A stretch of 64,000 nucleotides of DNA. Origin: Taxillus chinensis (lineage: Eukaryota > Streptophyta > Magnoliopsida > Santalales > Loranthaceae). A program made the position numbers and the translations under genes. Where the stretch lies: contig CM042088.1 of NCBI GenBank assembly GCA_023512835.1, forward strand, positions 54,247,579 through 54,311,578. Direction: 5' to 3'. Positions 50,161 to 60,318 of the stretch are shown here, piece by piece (within the stretch, counting starts at the first letter, position 1; every line of letters starts with the position of its first letter). A model generated the notes under the pieces. That model had not been told where the DNA came from, searched no databases, and was given only the letters and a program-made list of their open reading frames with translations.

Positions 50161-51508
50161 ACGGACTTAACTTTAAACTTCATCAACCCAAACTCTTAAT
50201 TGTAGTTGATTTTTCTGGATTGATATTGACTTTTCAACAATACCTTAATATCTTCATTACCATGTCTTTCTATTCTCTTTTGAATTATACGTCAGGTATA
50301 CTCGTTCAATCAAATTTAAGATCTAACAAAATCAAATTGACAAAGTATACTAAAAATTAATTATAAATAAAACTAAATAAACATAAACTTATTTAGTTTT
50401 TTTTATATTAGATTGACTAAATTTTAGTTTAACTAAATTATTTTAAAATATTTTTATTTGTAACTAAGTTGCATTTGTTATTTTATTATTATATTTGAAT
50501 TGTGTTTTTAGTGAATTAATTTAAAATGTTTTGAATCTATTCTCTAACTAGTTTTTTGGATTATTTCAACAATATTATTTAATTATTTTTAATCCATTGA
50601 CAATTTCTTCTTTAGTAAATCATCTTTCTTTAAACTATAGTATTTATCTAATTAAATATTATTATGTTATTAATTATTATTATTTTAATAGTATATATTT
50701 ATTATTTTTTATATTTTAATTAAATCTTGGGTTAAATTGTCCGTATTATTTATTAGTTATAATAATTTGTAATTTATTTTGTATTAAGTTAATTTTATTT
50801 AATTAAAACATTTTATGAAATCAAAGATTATATACAAATTCTAACTTTTCATTGTTTTTATTATTTAGTAATATATCATCAATCATTTCATTTCAGTTAT
50901 ATTTGAGATATATATATTATTATTTTTATGGCTTATTTGATAAATTTTGTCTGTTTTTGTGCTTTTGATTTCTTGTTTTTTTACTTGGAGTTGAACTTTG
51001 ATTTTTTTTTTATTTTTGTTAAAAAAATTGGTAAGCAAAAAAAAAAATAGAATTGCACAAAGAATTTAAAAAATTTATACGACAAGCTTAGAGGAAAGAA
51101 TAAAAAAATAAATTTAATATTACAAAAAATTAAATTTGAGTGACAATACGACAATACGACAACACGTAAATTTTTTTTGTTAAATTAATTATATTTGAGT
51201 GAGTTTAGTAAATTAGAGTAACTCTAAGAAATGTTTTATTTTATCTCTACTTTTAATTATTTTTACTTATTTATAATTTTAATTCTAACAATCATCTCTA
51301 TTTTATTTCTATCTTAATTAAAATAATAATTATTTTATTTTATTTTATCTTTTTTAATTTTTTTTATTAATTCATGTGAAGAGAATAAAAAGATATGAGA
51401 GATAAAAATATTATAATATTAAATAAAGAGTCAATTTATTAAATAAAAAGTAAATTTTTTAATTTTTCATGTAGAAAATAAAAAATAATATAATATTATT
51501 TTATCTCT
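50161..51508. other. Intergenic, AT-rich, no gene
   Basis: Very AT-rich, with no coding frame and no identifiable element. Confidence 0.6.
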
Positions 51509-51651
51509 ATTTAAACTTCCCCCGAAACTCACTGTACACACATTCAACAACGAACGACACCGTCTTTTGATCGAAGAGCCAGGATGCTCCAAGTACACTA
51601 CTGAATTCTGATCTGATTCAGAAAGGAACGAGAAGCAAGGCGCAGGCAACC
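51509..51651 (+). promoter_or_regulatory. Core promoter and leader of the ZnF-UBP gene
   Basis: A TATTTAAA motif at 51509-51516 lies about 140 bp before the start codon, followed by a pyrimidine/AC-rich start region (CACTGTACACACATTCAAC) and a leader less AT-rich than the upstream DNA. The TATA role is inferred from motif and spacing. Confidence 0.5.
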
Positions 51652-53261
51652 ATGAAGGAGGCGTCGTCTTCTTCGTCTACACAGCTGGTAATCACAGTGT
51701 CTATTTTTTATACGGTCTTTTTTTGTGGGTTTGAATGGTAAGATTGTTTTCATGTACGAGGTTTTTGCTTGTGGGTTTTGGAAAATTCGCGACAGGAACT
51801 TCATCAATTCGAGGTACTAGCAGGAGAAGAAGGAGATGAGTTCATGTATGGGGGTGAATCGGGGTGGGTCGAGGCGCGAACTCGTTGCGACCATCTGGGT
51901 TCCTTGTCTTCCGATCTCTCTCACATTCCGCACCCTGGTACACCCTGCGACAGGTTTCTCTCCCTCTCATCCCATGGACCTGAATTGCACTTTAAACACG
52001 TGCATAAAAATCGAGACATTTAACATCTTTTTGTGGAGTGAAAGCTCTTGTTTTTCGAAATTGCCTTGGGTTCTTAGAATGTTAAGTGTTTTGCCTCTGG
52101 TTAGGATTAGAAAATCAATGGAGATTTTTTGGGTATCTTTCTCTTTTTACCCATTTTGATGTTTTATAATCCCCTACTAATTAGAAGTTAGATGCTGAAA
52201 GCTCTTGTAAAGTAGAACTAATGTTCCATTCACAATGAAAAGATAACCAATTATGGTGTATTATGTGGTAGCCTGTCTTGGAAACTTTAAATTTTAGATA
52301 ACATATGCTATAGACTTCTCCACTTTTGTCTTATCTCCGTGTTGTTGATGAAAATTTGTTGCCCACTTTAACACATTGGGAACTTCAGCTGTTTAAAAAT
52401 GAGAAATCCTTCCAATAATATCTTATGGAGTATTATTCCTTTTCATTCAAACGTCTGTACTCCCTGGATTCATGGCTAACACTTTGTTATCAGCATAGAT
52501 GAGCAAAATTGAATTTCTTTAGAACCTGGTCCTGGTTAGTCTAAATCAAGTTGAAGCCAATTTTTGTTAGGAGTTATGACTAAATTCTTTTACATCTTTT
52601 CGTAAAAATCATCTCAAATTCTGCTGTTGCTCCTCACTTCCTGTTCTTCACATGGGCTGCATTTATGTATGCTTTATTTTTAGCTGAGCTTTCTGTTTGA
52701 TTATTTTTTTGTGCATAATGAAGTTATTCACCTCTGCAATGTTTGTTTGCTTCTATCAATAACTTGCTTACTTATAGGTGTGTTACTTTAATATCCTTCT
52801 ATCCATCAGGAACTAAAAATGGAATTGGTCATGTCATGTTTTACTAACCTTAAAATTTATATCTTTAAGGTGTGACCACCATGCTGAGAATTGGTTATGT
52901 TTGTGCTGCAAGGGTGTCCTCTGCAGCCGTTTTGTGAACAAGCATATGCTTGAGCACTATCAGCAAGAAAACCACTGTCTTGCGCTAAGTTATAGGTATG
53001 CATGGACCTCCTCTCTCGACTTGCCTTCCCATTTTTTGGGTATCGTCTTATGTTAGACTTCATTCACTTTTTGGAAACAGTGATTTGTCCGTATGGTGCT
53101 TCTCATGCGATGCATATTTAGATGCTCAAGTGATATTGCAACTACGACCTGTTTATGAAACTGCACACATACTCAAATTTGGTGTGGTCCCTCCATTTCG
53201 GGGTGGTGAAGTTCTGGAAGTGGGGAATAACCAATCTGAGGCTTCATTTTCTGGCAATTAA
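51652..53261 (+). CDS. Stand-alone ZnF-UBP (ubiquitin-binding zinc finger) protein
   Basis: Four exons, 51652-51687, 51796-51953, 52870-52995 and 53081-53261, with GT-AG introns and consistent phase, give 166 residues. The whole protein is one ZnF-UBP domain with short tails. All twelve expected zinc ligands are present: C43, H45, C63, C66, C75, C78, C83, H90, H94, H100, C113, C116. Their spacing matches the three-zinc ubiquitin-binding domain of HDAC6 and related deubiquitinases. The pocket residues that grip the free Gly-Gly tail of ubiquitin appear kept (W73, R85, W112, Y119). There is no deacetylase, protease or RING domain, so it probably acts as a sensor or adaptor for unanchored ubiquitin chains; that role is inferred. 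The segment around the gene is duplicated at 59.2 kb, where only dead exons remain. Confidence 0.92.
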
Positions 53262-53723
53262 ATCTGATCACTGCATTTGAGTTGTAGCAAAACTGCAGGT
53301 TGAGGGCTTTATTATATGAATTCGTTAACCTGTAATATCTGCTGTTCCATAAAGGGAAATTTCATTATCTGTTTGAATGATTTGTTTTCTTCATTATCTT
53401 TTTGGATGATTTGGGATTTTTCACCACAATTTCATGTCAAAATTGTGAATTGTGCTTATCATTGTACTCTACTTTTCAGGACTAGGTATGCATGCGAAAG
53501 TTTGTAGATTATTACTGAAAAATAAGTTTAAAAGATATGAATAGTACGATGTTACAGTATCAGTTAATTAGATTAAACGTTTTTTTCCAATCGGAGCCCC
53601 GAAAGGTGATGGCTGCAAACACCAGAATCTCATCTCACTCGTTTTGGTCATGCTTGGCCTTTCAATCGTTTCTAACGGATCGGGTTTGCAATAGTTCAAA
53701 GACATAATGGGAATGAGAAAATT

Positions 53724-53801
53724 TGTGCTCCAAGAGATTGAAAAAAGTCCAAATGGCGCATCCAAGCTCTCCTGTTGATGCATGATTAGGAGGCCTTCCC
53801 T
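53724..53801 (-). pseudogene. ERV1 exon 2 relic
   Basis: The minus strand matches ERV1 exon 2 at 61721-61644. The acceptor TTTTCAG and the first codons (GGAAGGCC...) are still visible, as is CTTGGAGCACA at the end. The frame has a stop four codons in, small indels, and a donor changed from CAG|GT to CAA|AT. Exons 3-6 of this copy have been deleted, and no exon 1 was found in this copy. Confidence 0.85.
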
Positions 53802-54061
53802 GAAAAGAAAGTAATAAGCAATAATTATCATTCAAGTTTTTCTCCCCAAAATGTCTTAAGGTATTGCAAACTTCCTGATATGGTGATCCCTAAGCAAATA
53901 TGGTGGAAATCAAAATTTTGATAATAGTTACCTATCCATTTTTTTTTTATAATAGTCACACAAATGGAATGTTTCTTCACCATCTGATCTTATGCATATT
54001 TGGAAGGCCAATGGTTAAATACATTAATAAGTTTTAGAAAGTTTGTTATGCAGTTATGAAT

Positions 54062-54897
54062 GGGCAGTGCTAGATACAACCGGCGTTGCGGCATCCTTCG
54101 CGTCCCCGATTGATGTGGAATAAGTCACCTCAATATTTTTTTTCACGATTCAACGTGCTTTCAAATCATCGCTCGAGTCCCTGCTCGAGGTTAGCCTCGA
54201 GCACACCACGAGCAGGGGCTCCAGCAGATTTGCTCCAGACCCCATGCTCAATATTCGATATCCCACTTGATATTCTGAATGTCGCACTCGATATTCTGAA
54301 TGTTGCACTCGATATTATCCAGCACTCGAAAATCAGAATATCCCACTCGAAATTCTGAATTTCACACTCGATATCACAATCGATATCCTGAATGTCGCAC
54401 GCGATATTCGGATTTCGAACAGATCTGCTCGAGCCTCAAGCTCGACGCCTACTCGAGGCGAGCCTCGAGCATACACGCTCGAGCAGATTCTACTCGAGCC
54501 TCAAGCTCGGGCAGGCGTCGAGCAAGCCTCGAGCATCTTTCCCATGGCCAGATCGACGGGTTTCTGGGTTCCGTCGACTGTAATTTCCGACGAAAACTTT
54601 AAATGGCCATAACTTTGCGTATAGTGGTCGGAATTAGGTTTTTTTTTTTGATTTGAAGGTATCGATGAGAGCTACGAGCCCAAAAGTCCCAAAGGGGATT
54701 TTCCGCATTCGGATTTCCAAAAAAAGCACTCTTAACGCCTTCAAAACTTGATTTTATGCAATCTTTCTGCCTTTTCTTTCTCTCTATCTTTCTACGGTGC
54801 GTTGCGCATTAACTTTAAGTTTTTTGCTGATATGACAATTGCCACATCAGCCGGTTCCACAGCGAAGACGCAACCGTGGTTGCATTTAGAGTTTTTG
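54062..54897. mobile_element. MULE-like non-autonomous DNA transposon
   Basis: An 836-bp insertion flanked by a perfect 9-bp duplication GTTATGAAT (54053-54061 and 54898-54906), the size typical of Mutator-like elements. Ends: GCTAGATACAACC..CGTTGCG on the left, and CTAAATGCAACC..GGTTGCG for the right end reverse-complemented. Copy B of the segmental duplication has no such insertion at the matching place (near 61910). Inside are a small array of CACTCGATATTCTGAATGT units (54250-54420) and many CTCGAG/CCTCGAGC palindromes. The open frames here are not genes. Confidence 0.8.
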
Positions 54898-55315
54898 GTT
54901 ATGAATACCAAGGGGGGTTGGAGTAGCTTATTTTTGTTTATGCACACTTAAAGTATTTGGGCCAAAAAAAAGATAAGTCTGGCCCTAATTAAAACAATTC
55001 ACTACATCATCTACATGTTAAAGAGTAACAACTAATTTTATGTGATTTTTCATCACCACCTAATATATATAAGCTGTTTTGCAAGTTACAATTAACTTAT
55101 AGACTATCGTATACTAAACTTTTTATAAGCAAATACGAACACCTCTCGACACCCCATATAATTGTGACTGCATACTAATCTAATAACATAACCCAAAAAC
55201 ATTTCCCCAATTTCTTTCCTTTCGTATTGGTGCACTCACTTTCTCCTTTCATTCCTCTTCTTCTGAATGGCAAAATCAACAAAAATTTAACATACTGTGC
55301 AATGGTCTAATAAAT

Positions 55316-55738
55316 AAATAAATACAACTGAAACATAGAAACAAAGAGACATACTAAGTAGATGTTAAATTTTTATGATGAGAATTTTAATTTTAATTAT
55401 AATTAATAAATTAAATTAAATTTTTATTTAATTATATTTATGTCACTACGAATCACATTCTCATTTTAGAAAAATATTGAAAGTTTAATCTATATTATAT
55501 ATATATTCAATAATTCAAATTAAAATTCTTGCTATAAAAAATTTACATCACATTCTCATTTTAACAAAATATCTAACACAAACCGTAATAGTAGAAAAAA
55601 AAAAGTAGTCTTACAATTCTAAAGAAACTTACATGATGTAATTAATAATAATAATCGGAACCGATAGTGTTTTCCAACGCCGCCCCGAAATCATTATTAT
55701 ATATTTAGGGATCGTTTTGGGTGTTTCGACGCGCGCAG
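55316..55738 (+). promoter_or_regulatory. Upstream region of the purine ligase gene
   Basis: AT-rich up to about 55640, then a GC-richer stretch (TCGGAACCGATAG, CGCCGCCCCGAAAT). A TATATATTTA motif at about 55698 lies only some 35 bp before the ATG. If it is the TATA box the leader is very short; otherwise transcription starts elsewhere. Confidence 0.4.
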
Positions 55739-58328
55739 ATGGCCTGCTGCTGTTCTTGGGTCAGCACTGCGGCGGCGGCGGAGGTGTCGGCGGGGGTTGT
55801 TGGTGCTTTCAAAGCTATGAACGGAAACATCATCCGTCATGTTCCCCGGCCGTTTGCAGGAGGAGTCCCGCTGACTCGTTCAGACCTCTTCGCAGCTCCT
55901 CGCCGGCGTTGCGTGGCTGGTTCTACACGTCCCACATTCAATATCCGTCTCCTAAATTTCGGTCATTTCGCTTCCTCTCGTTCCTTTCCCAGCGAAATCA
56001 ATTGCGTCGTGGAGAAGAACGCAGAGCCTTCCACTCTCCGCAACAACTCTGGTAGGCACTGCCCCTCACTCACCTTTTTCTATTTAGTCACTCTCCACTA
56101 TGCCAACCCTCTTGGCTTGTGGGCTGTGTTAATATTTAGACGGATTTATTTATTTTTGTACATAAACAGAAACATTTATAAAGACAACTTGGTGTGTGTT
56201 TGTAAACAGACACAATAACTTAGGATGTTTTAAGCAGTTGTTATTGTTGTTGTTGCAGTATGACCCCCATTAAACGCATTGCTGTTTTTTTTGTTTTCAT
56301 TTTTATTTTGAATGATTGATCAAACTTTGTTTAATGGATTTTTAGAAGAAAGGGTGGCCGTGCTGGTCATTGGGGGAGGGGGAAGGGAACATGCGCTTTG
56401 TTATGCCTTGCAGCGATCTCCTTCCTGTGATTCCGTATTTTGTGCGCCTGGTAATGCTGGGATTTCTAGCTCTGGGAGTGCCACTTGCATTTCCGACCTT
56501 GACGTTTTTGACAGCTCTGCTGTCATCACATTCTGCCGCAAATGGGAAGTGGGGCTGGTTGTTGTAGGACCAGAGGCTCCTCTTGTTTCGGGTCTTGCTA
56601 ACGATCTAGTTAAGGCTGGAATCCCTACTTTTGGACCTTCAGCAGAGGCTGCCGCTCTCGAAGGTTCCAAGAACTTCATGAAGAGTTTGTGTGACAAATA
56701 TGGAATTCCCACTGCTAGGGTATATATCTCCTTTTGCAGGCTTTTGTTGAATTTTTTAAATTGTCATATGGTGCTCATTTTTCTCTTTGGTCCGCTACTT
56801 ATTTAGTTTCGTGTGACTGGATTTGTAGTGGATTCATTCTTGTACTAATATTAAGTGATGCAGTATCAATCATTCACAGACCCATCTGCTGCTAAGAAGT
56901 ATATTCAAGAGCAAGGGGCACCTATCGTTGTCAAAGCAGATGGATTGGCTGCTGGAAAAGGAGTTATTGTTGCCATGACATTGAAAGAGGCATACGATGC
57001 TGTTGACTCAATGCTCATAGAGGGTGCTTTTGGTTCTGCAGGCTGCCGTGTCATTGTTGAGGAATTTTTGGAAGGAGAAGAAGCATCTTTCTTTGCACTG
57101 GTGGATGGGCAGAATGCTATAGCACTCCAGTCTGCTCAGGACCATAAACGAGTTGGGGATGGTGACACGGGACCTAATACAGGTGGGATGGGCGCTTATT
57201 CTCCGGCACCTGTTTTAACAGAAGAGCTTCAATCTTTGGTCATGAAATCCATCATTCTGCCAACTGTGAAAGGCATGTCTGCCGAAGGATGCAAATTTGT
57301 TGGGGTTCTGTATGCTGGGATCATGATTGAGAAAAAGTCTGGGTTGCCTAAACTAATTGAGTACAATGTGCGATTTGGAGATCCAGAGTGCCAGGTAAGT
57401 AAATAATTATTTTTTTTATGTGACCACTGACTATGTAGTTAACAAGAGTTATTTGTTCATTAGCTTCTGCCGTGAATGATATTCCTTTTGGTGTTACCTT
57501 AGGTCTGAGATTATACCTACATTACTTTTTTTCTCTTTCTTGTTTTTGTAAATTCACTTGTAGTGAGTTGGGCCCATTTCTAGAAGCTGGTAGTTGGATT
57601 TATGAATGCAGTGAAACGTGGGTACATAATGATTGAAGCATTGCTAAGTTCTCTGCAGAGGAGAAAATTAGAAAACATATGGAACCAATGTATATTTTTG
57701 GGCATATTGTAGCAGCCTTAGTAGATAACTTTCCATATGCATAAGATAAATATGCCCCTGGGAACTTCAAAGGATAAGTCTCATATAGTTTATGTTATGA
57801 TTGGTTTATTGGCATGACACTGATGTGATTTACTCTGCAACATCTTAGTGATTATTTCATATATTAATTTGACAATTGCCTTTATGGCCTTCCATCATTG
57901 AAAAACAGGCATTGATGGTTCGACTGGAGTCCGACCTGGCACAAGTTCTTCTTGCAGCTTGTAGAGGAGAACTGTGTGACATATCTCTGAACTGGTCACG
58001 TGGTTCATCCATGGTTGTCGTAATGGCAAGTAATGGTTACCCTGGTGCCTATGAGAAGGGAACTGCAATCCAAAACCTCGAGGAAGCAGAGCATGTTGCT
58101 CCATCGGTTAGTATATTTCATGCAGGTACTGCTTTGGATTCTGAAGGCAACTTCATTGCTGTTGGGGGGCGTGTTCTTGGGGTCACTGCTAAGGGATGTG
58201 ATCTTGAGGAAGCACGGGAAAAAGCTTATCGTGCAGTCGAGGAAATCAACTGGCCAGGAGGGTTTTATCGACGAGATATTGGTTGGAGAGCATTGTCTTC
58301 TAAGAGACAATTTGATGAACAAGTATAA
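55739..58328 (+). CDS. purD: Phosphoribosylamine-glycine ligase (GAR synthetase), plastid-targeted
   Basis: Catalyses step two of de novo purine synthesis: 5-phosphoribosylamine, glycine and ATP give glycinamide ribonucleotide. Four exons, 55739-56051, 56346-56719, 56864-57394 and 57909-58328, in consistent phase give 545 residues (the plant enzyme is about 530). Residues 1-105 are Ala/Ser/Arg-rich with few acidic residues, as expected of a plastid transit peptide. The mature part starts with the N-domain glycine loop [13 protein letters not shown] (110-122), then [14 protein letters not shown]. The ATP-grasp region has [11 protein letters not shown] (253-263), [30 protein letters not shown] and [12 protein letters not shown] (395-406). 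The C-domain follows in exon 4. No lesions are seen. The ATG at 55739 was chosen as the first in frame; the frame extends upstream only through a GTG. Confidence 0.96.
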
Positions 58329-58375
58329 AATTGGTTCTGCATTATGGCCTTGCTCATGGTTTCATCAGAACACAT

Positions 58376-58381
58376 AATAAA
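58376..58381 (+). terminator. Polyadenylation signal of the purine ligase gene
   Basis: AATAAA 48 bases after the stop codon, followed by a T-rich stretch within 50 bases. The sequence from there to 58870 holds no further gene. Confidence 0.5.
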
Positions 58382-58877
58382 GATGAGAATCATTCACAAT
58401 GCTTACGGCATGCCATTTTTTTTGTATGAAGAGAAAAGAGATTAACCCATGTTTTCAGTGTAACGCATGAAAATTTTCGAGGTTCCCATATACATTTCTG
58501 TATGTATACTAAAAAGTTTAGGGTATGGCCTTACATGTATGCGTGGAAATTTTACACAAATATTGCTTATTATACTCCCAGCAAATCCCTCTTGGGATGT
58601 TTTGGTAATGTTTTTGCTAATTGATTAGTTGGAACTGATTAAAATATTATTGTCTTGGCTTTGAGTCTTGATATCAGCCACCGAGCTTCTGTGTTAATTA
58701 TGTTCAGCTACAGAAAGAGATGAAGGGTGTTGTCCACTTCCCTAGTGTATTCCTTTCTCTCACTTTTTTTTTTGTATAAATTAGTCATCCTTATCAAAAT
58801 TAACAAAAAACAAACTTGAGGTTGATTTCGGTAAACGTTGATGGAATATGCTTTCTTTTTTTATTGGAACTCTGTTA

Positions 58878-59201
58878 GAGCATTTACAATAAGTTTTCTA
58901 TAATTTAATTTTTTTTATAATTTAAAAAAAAATATAAAATCAGAAAGGAAATGAATAGTAAATTTTTATATTTAGGGATTTATTATTTATTTTTAAATAT
59001 TTTTTTATAATTTTTTAATATATATATTAAACTTGTAACTTTTTAATTGATTATAATAAATGAAAGAATGATAGAAAAATAATATAAATTAAATTAAATA
59101 ATAAATATAGATAGAAATGGGAAATGAGATGTATGATGTTTTTGAAAACTAATCAAATTTTTTATTAAGATAAAAATAATAAAGTTGTTTTGAATGTTAT
59201 T
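58878..59201. mobile_element. MITE of the TTA-GAGCA family, third member (diverged)
   Basis: About 324 bp beginning TTAGAGCATTTACAATAAG and ending near TTATTATTA, with TTA on both sides (58875-58877 and about 59202-59204). The internal sequence is AT-rich and only loosely like copies 1 and 2. It sits exactly at the left edge of duplication copy B. Confidence 0.5.
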
Positions 59202-59525
59202 ATTAGCATAGATAAGCAAAATTGATATTTTTTTAGAATCTGGCTAGTCTAAATCAAGCTGAATCAAATTCCTAGTACATTTTTTCGTGAATTCCATTGC
59301 CCATCACTTCCTATTCTTCGCATGGGCTGGTGCTATGCGTGCTTCCTTTGCATGAACTCTACTGAGCCCTTTGTTCCCAGTAGTACGGCAATTTATTCTC
59401 AGCTGAAGCTTTCTGCTTGACTATTTTCTGTTATGCCGATATCAGTAACTCCTTAGAAAATTGATTGCGTGAAGCAAAAACTAAAAATTTCATGTTTTGA
59501 CTAACTTTAAATTTACTACTTTAAA

Positions 59526-59793
59526 GTGCGACCACCATGCTGAGAATTGGTCATGTTTTCATCTTTTGGGTATCATCTTTATGTTAGGCTTCATTTAGTT
59601 TTTGGAAATAGTGATTGTCCGTATGGTGCTTCTCATGCGATGTATATTTAGATGCTCAAGTGATATTGCAGCTACGACTTGTTTATGAAACTGCATACAT
59701 ACTCAAATTTGGTAAGATCCCTCCATTTCAGGGTGTCTGAAGATCTGCAGGTGGGGAATAAGCCATCCAAGGTTTCATCTTCTAGCAATCAAA
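59526..59793 (+). pseudogene. ZnF-UBP exon 3-4 relic
   Basis: It starts GTGCGACCACCATGCTGAG, matching exon 3 of the gene at 52870, but after about 30 bases a deletion jumps into the following intron (TTTTGGGTATCATC). The exon 4 match begins at about 59611 and has lost one base early (GATTGTCC for GATTTGTCC), which shifts the frame. A stop follows GGGTGTC near 59744, and the original stop codon is changed (CAATCAA). It is clearly dead, yet closely matches the living copy. Confidence 0.88.
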
Positions 59794-60140
59794 ACTGATC
59801 ACTGCAATTTGAGTTGGAGAAAAACAGGCCTTTATTATATACACATTAAACTTCTCTGTTGATCCATAAAATGGAAATTTCGGAATTTGTTTGGATGAAC
59901 GGCTCGCATATGCTTGCTACCAACAGTTTCACGACCCAAATGTGAACTGCGTTTATCATTGAAATACATGCCAAAAAATAGTTTAAAAGAAAAGAATAGT
60001 ACAGTACAGTATTAATGAATTTAGACGGCACGGTTTCACCAATTGGAGCCTCGAAAGATGACGATGGCAAACATCAGCACCAACTTTTAGTCGCCAACAT
60101 ACATGTGTGCCCCTCTTCCGCTTACAAGTGCAGAAGGATA

Positions 60141-60318
60141 TCATTCCCACGCCAAAAACTGCAGCATTTCCTTTAAGACCACAAGCACGTTGCTCACACT
60201 GGAGTTTTCCCCAAATTGCGTGGGGTATATCTCAGTATCTTCCCATACCAAAAATTGAAGTATTTCCTAGGAGATCACAAGCACGGTGCTCACACTCAAG
60301 CTTTCCCCACCTCGCGTC
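60141..60318 (-). repeat. In-frame tandem duplication of the ERV1 last exon, copy 2 after the stop
   Basis: The segment 60237-60318 (inside ERV1 exon 6) is repeated at 60141-60222, offset exactly 96 bp or 32 codons. Past the TGA at 60232-60234 the same frame continues with AIWGKLQCEQRACGLKGNA, a second copy of ARWGKLECEHRACDLLGNT including its own CX4C pair, and stays open for about 80 codons. The duplicate is most simply 3' untranslated sequence. Confidence 0.88.

Larger units (their letters stand above)
52480..55315. repeat. Segmental duplication, copy A (keeps ZnF-UBP, lost ERV1)
   Basis: Colinear with copy B (59202-62345), same orientation. Matching blocks: 52490-52690 with 59200-59430 (intron 2 of ZnF-UBP), 52865-53625 with 59520-60075 (exons 3-4 and 3' flank), 53626-53900 with 61545-61835 (ERV1 exon 2 region) and 54955-55315 with 61985-62345 (ERV1 intron 1). 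Relative to copy B it lacks the interval matching 60076-61544, that is ERV1 exons 3-6. A MULE-type element has inserted at 54062-54897. Confidence 0.85.

Noticed and set aside
54086..54602. Overlapping open frames as candidate genes
   Set aside because: They run through the CGATATTCTGAATG and CTCGAG repeats of the MULE-type element; translations are repeat products.
55721..55738. Earlier GTG start for the purine ligase
   Set aside because: Non-ATG start; the ATG at 55739 gives a normal transit peptide and needs no special initiation.
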